From Treponema sp. (GTDB lineage: Bacteria; Spirochaetota; Spirochaetia; Treponematales; Breznakiellaceae): a stretch of DNA of 8,118 nucleotides. The stretch lies in assembly GCA_031284385.1 (NCBI GenBank), contig JAISZZ010000083.1:1-8118 (forward strand), given 5' to 3'. Position numbers and translations under genes: made by a program. The notes below the pieces were generated by a model. It worked only from the letters and a program-made list of their open reading frames with translations. It had not been told where the DNA came from and did not search any database. Positions 5,750 to 8,118 of the stretch are shown one piece after another (the stretch's first letter is position 1; each line of letters opens with the position of its first letter).

Positions 5750-7213
5750 TTAAGAAGCGAATGCCTTATCTATCAACGCCTTTTCGGGCGGCTTTGTAAA
5801 TAAAGACACAACCGGCACGATGATAAACGGGGCAAGTATCGCTATGGAAGCGGTCAGCGGAGAACGCGCCGAACCGAGTATGAAAAACAGCGTTATCTCT
5901 ATGACAAACCCGCCAATCAAACCGGCGTAAGCCGCCGCTTTTGTGGTGCGTTTCCAGTATAAACCGTATATATAAGGCGCGGCAAACGAGCCTGAGACCG
6001 CCCCCCAGCTTAACGACATTAGGTAAACTATGATACTGATTTGAAAACGCGATATGAAGTAAGAAACGATGATGAACAGCAGCGAGAGGAAGCGCATCAT
6101 GGCTACCGAACGTTCTTTGCCCGTGTTGGGATCGTTTTTTACCGGATAGAGATCTATCGCCACCGATGATGACGATATCATTACCAGAGAAGATAGCGTA
6201 GACATTGATGCCGACAGTACGAACAGCAGTATCAGAGCCATCAGCATTTCCGGCAAATGTTCCGTAAGAAGTGTTGGCACTATCAGGTCAAAAAGGATGC
6301 GCCCGTCGGGGCCGCGCGGCACCGAATCGAGTGTAAAGAATATATGAGCCGAACTGCCGACCATGTAGGCCGAAAATCCTATGATGGCGGCGAATAGAGT
6401 CGTGGCGATGACCGCTTTCGGTATCACTTTTACATTTTTGATGGCGTAAAATTTTTGCGTCATCTGCGGGAGTCCCCATGTGCCGAAGCTGGTCATAAAC
6501 ACAAGCGATATGACAGTCAGGGCGCTGGGGCGGGCGGCAGGCTGTATGTGTTCGTTGTAATTCGCCGTTACACCGCTTAAAAATGAGGCGAGACCGCCGC
6601 CTTCCGACACGATGATGCTGACCATAGCGAGCGCGCCGGCTATCATGAATATACCTTGAATGAAATCTATCACGACAACGGCAAAATAGCCGCCCAGTAT
6701 CAGGTAAACGCCGGTAAATGCTATCATCAGGATGAGCGCCGCATCGTAAGGGATGTGAAATACAGTCTCGAACAGGTGTCCCAGCCCTTTGAAAATTGAC
6801 GCGGAGTATGGCAGCAAGAACAGGAATACGATAACGGCGGCTATGGGTTTTAAGTGTTTCGCGCCATAGCGTTCTTGCAGGTAGCCGGGCATGGTCATCG
6901 CGTCCAGATTTTGCGTTTGCCTGCGAGTCCGTTTTGCCAGCACGATCCATGCCAGCATGGAACCTATCAGGGCGTTTCCAGCGGCAATCCAAAGGCTGTT
7001 CAACCCGAAAAGCCAGCCCTGCGTTCCGGCGAATCCGATAAAAATTACGGCGGAAAAGTACGAAGTGCCATAAGCGAAGGCCGACACCCATGGCCCCATC
7101 TTGCGCCCACCCAGAAAAAAATCGCCGAGTGTTTTAGTGCGCTTCATCCCCCAAATACCGATACCAGTCAAAAGGGCAAAAAATACTGCCAGCAACACGA
7201 TTTGAAATGTCAT
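5750..7213 (-). CDS. Sodium:solute symporter (SSS/SLC5 family)
   Basis: An inner-membrane carrier predicted to import a small solute with Na+; the LeuT-like fold of this family has about 13 membrane helices, consistent with the hydrophobic pattern over 487 residues. Visible family features, numbered from this ATG, are the N-terminal LGDFFLGGRKMGPW (29-42), the GTSYFSAVIFIGFAG segment in helix 1-2 (49-63), the MPGYLQERYG loop (108-117), the family stretch GTWGLPQMTQKFYAIKN (244-260), and the helix with the sodium-site serines LSASMSTLSS (333-342), matching the PutP Ser340/Thr341 region. The PutP-like Asp of helix 2 is not evident, so proline should not be assumed. A TTG at 7219 would add two residues; the ATG is chosen, although neither start has a good ribosome binding site (GGTGG lies about 18 bases upstream). 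It is first in the operon with the PHP and MATE genes. Confidence 0.93.
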   Translation of the reverse strand: MTFQIVLLAVFFALLTGIGIWGMKRTKTLGDFFLGGRKMGPWVSAFAYGTSYFSAVIFIGFAGTQGWLFGLNSLWIAAGNALIGSMLAWIVLAKRTRRQTQNLDAMTMPGYLQERYGAKHLKPIAAVIVFLFLLPYSASIFKGLGHLFETVFHIPYDAALILMIAFTGVYLILGGYFAVVVIDFIQGIFMIAGALAMVSIIVSEGGGLASFLSGVTANYNEHIQPAARPSALTVISLVFMTSFGTWGLPQMTQKFYAIKNVKVIPKAVIATTLFAAIIGFSAYMVGSSAHIFFTLDSVPRGPDGRILFDLIVPTLLTEHLPEMLMALILLFVLSASMSTLSSLVMISSSSVAIDLYPVKNDPNTGKERSVAMMRFLSLLFIIVSYFISRFQISIIVYLMSLSWGAVSGSFAAPYIYGLYWKRTTKAAAYAGLIGGFVIEITLFFILGSARSPLTASIAILAPFIIVPVVSLFTKPPEKALIDKAFAS

Positions 7214-7219
7214 TCTCAA

Positions 7220-7581
7220 AGTCTAACATTTTCCACCGTGCGTTTCTAGGTCACGCTGATAATTGGCCGCCAACTAATGCGTGATGCCTAAAAATAAGCT
7301 GAGTAGACAGGACAAATGACACAGTAAGGGGATAAAACCCATAAGGCACAGATATAATGCTAATAAGCAAAAAAGAGCATAAGTAGCGCCAAATGGGATG
7401 TGAAAATAATGAGCCTCCGCACGGCAAGCGCGCAAACTTCGGGTAAGGAAATTTATAATACCGTCTGGTTTAATACCAAATCTCGTAGGCGCTGCATTAC
7501 TTGAGCCGCGGCAAGCGTACAAACAAGTTTGTGTCGGGGTATTAAACCAGATATTGCAGAATAACCCGAACGAGGTAAAAA
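7220..7581. other. Intergenic region upstream of the symporter, with mobile-element debris
   Basis: No intact gene is visible. It must carry the promoter of the minus-strand operon, but no clean -35/-10 pair was found. A small palindrome TTGGCCGCCAA lies at 7263-7273, close to the symporter start, and could be an operator. From about 7460 the region contains a 14-bp perfect inverted repeat and then leads into the IS30 remnant. A minus-strand frame here (7274-7522) has a hydrophobic end but crosses the inverted repeat and has no ribosome binding site, so it is not called as a gene. Confidence 0.5.
7464..7551. repeat. Perfect 14-bp inverted repeat, likely IS30-type terminal repeats
   Basis: TCTGGTTTAATACC (7464-7477) is matched exactly in reverse complement by GGTATTAAACCAGA (7538-7551), with 60 bases between. 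The right copy lies 40 bases before the IS30 transposase remnant, where the left terminal repeat of such an element belongs. The left copy has the orientation of a right terminal repeat, so it may end a second, deleted copy. The sequences outside the arms are unlike each other, and no target duplication was seen. Confidence 0.6.
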
Positions 7582-8118
7582 AAAGGAAATCACTTTACGC
7601 TAGATGAAAGGTTTGTGCTGGAATGGCTATGGAACGGTAAGGGTAAAGCTAAAAAAGAAAGAAGTCCGGCCAAATTGAAAACCACGGGCCTGATGAAAAA
7701 ATAGGACGTGACTATGCGCTAGCCGCTGCGATAGAGCATGAACCTCCCCGCCGCGAGCGGCAGGGTATTCAACCCCAAAGCAGAATAAAATCAAGAAAGA
7801 TAAGTACAGTCCTTATGCCGTAACTGCGGAGTTTAACAATGAGGGTTGGCCTAGTCAAACGCGCCTTTCATCTAAAACCATATACCGGTGTATAGGCAAA
7901 AAAATGTTTGCCTTAGTAAAGGAGGCGGATTTGCCACGGCAAGGGAAAATCCGTAAAAAAGGGGAAAACCGCCTAAATATAGCGGAATTGGGGCGGCGAA
8001 GCGTAGTATTGATAAACGGCCTCAAGGCCAACAGTCGCCTTGAAATAGGCCATTGGGAAATGGATACCGTCAAAGGGGTGAAAAACGGTTCTACCGAATG
8101 CCTTCTTACTATCACGGA
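7582..8118 (+). pseudogene. IS30-family transposase, decayed and running off the right edge
   Basis: Three pieces in three frames together resemble one IS30-type transposase. Piece 1 (about 7585-7680) reads HFTLDERFVLEWLWNGKGKAKKERSPAKL, the N-terminal HTH region, but has no start codon and ends at a TAG at 7702. Piece 2 (about 7677-7742) reads GPDEKIGRDYALAAAIEHE. Piece 3 (about 7790-8118, open at the edge) reads DKYSPYAVTAEFNNEGW, then SSKTIYRCIGKK, ADLPRQGKIRKKGENR, and GHWEMDTVKGVKNGSTECLLT with the first catalytic Asp of the DDE domain. The HTH-to-core distance is much shorter than in intact IS30 transposases (I infer an internal deletion), and a hairpin sequence sits between pieces 2 and 3. 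The element cannot encode an active enzyme as read. The last part of the DDE domain and the right end are outside the window. Confidence 0.85.
7743..7790 (+). repeat. Short hairpin element interrupting the IS30 remnant
   Basis: CCCCGCCG (7746-7753), loop CGAG and CGGCAGGG (7758-7765) form a stem with one C/A mismatch. The following GGGT (7763-7766) can alternatively pair with ACCC (7772-7775). This AT-flanked piece does not fit the transposase reading and shifts its frame. Its first 20 or so bases resemble 1534-1557 in the other transposase scar. It looks like a dispersed palindromic unit of the REP type, but two copies in one window are thin evidence. Confidence 0.45.

Noticed and set aside
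6288..7249. Open frames overlapping the symporter in other frames (6288-7091 minus, 6854-7249 plus)
   Set aside because: The symporter frame carries all family motifs; the alternatives show low-complexity Arg/His-rich products with no recognisable domain.
7274..7522. Minus-strand 82-codon frame with a hydrophobic C-terminal part
   Set aside because: It has no ribosome binding site, crosses the inverted repeat, has many Cys/Leu codons typical of chance AT-rich antisense, and resembles no family I know.
1..8118. CRISPR arrays, tRNA, rRNA, toxin-antitoxin or phage-defence genes
   Set aside because: No regularly spaced direct repeats, no tRNA cloverleaf or CCA end, and no such protein motifs were seen on either strand.

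Overview
The window reads as a piece of an anaerobic, probably gut-associated bacterial chromosome of about 50% GC. The taxon cannot be fixed from sequence alone. By recall, the DeoD and MepA-like proteins look most like those of Clostridia, Negativicutes or Synergistota. The InlB-repeat, cadherin-like and glycine-rich surface protein is a style also common in gut spirochaetes.

Layout. (1) 1-1299, + strand: the 3' part of a large surface protein, cut by the window edge and closed by a strong rho-independent terminator at 1333-1373. (2) 1374-1729: a scar region with a degraded transposase fragment (HTH part at 1550-1648) and a promoter at 1694-1723. (3) 1730-3068, + strand: rdgB (XTP/dITP pyrophosphatase) and deoD (purine nucleoside phosphorylase), separated by 46 nt. 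The rdgB start codon lies where transcription should begin, so this unit may be leaderless. (4) 3069-3482: a convergent intergenic region with an excellent terminator in the minus direction. (5) 7213-3483, - strand: a likely three-gene operon of an SSS-family sodium:solute symporter, a YcdX-type PHP phosphatase and a MepA-like MATE exporter. The last two genes overlap by ATGA. (6) 7220-8118: intergenic DNA, a 14-bp perfect inverted repeat, and a decayed IS30-family transposase running off the right edge.

How the genes fit together. RdgB converts non-canonical purine triphosphates to monophosphates, and DeoD cleaves purine (deoxy)nucleosides to free bases, so the + strand pair forms a purine cleaning and salvage unit. 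The minus-strand operon combines Na+-driven import, a soluble metallophosphatase and drug/Na+ antiport, but nothing in the sequence names a shared substrate. Both flanks carry broken transposase remnants. In each remnant the same short motif (ATGAACCTCCC..GCCGC..GAGCG) appears, which suggests a small dispersed palindromic element. I found no clearly novel multi-gene system. The most interesting signals are the leaderless rdgB start, the palindromic element shared by the two scars, and the untranslated stretch at 3069-3482.
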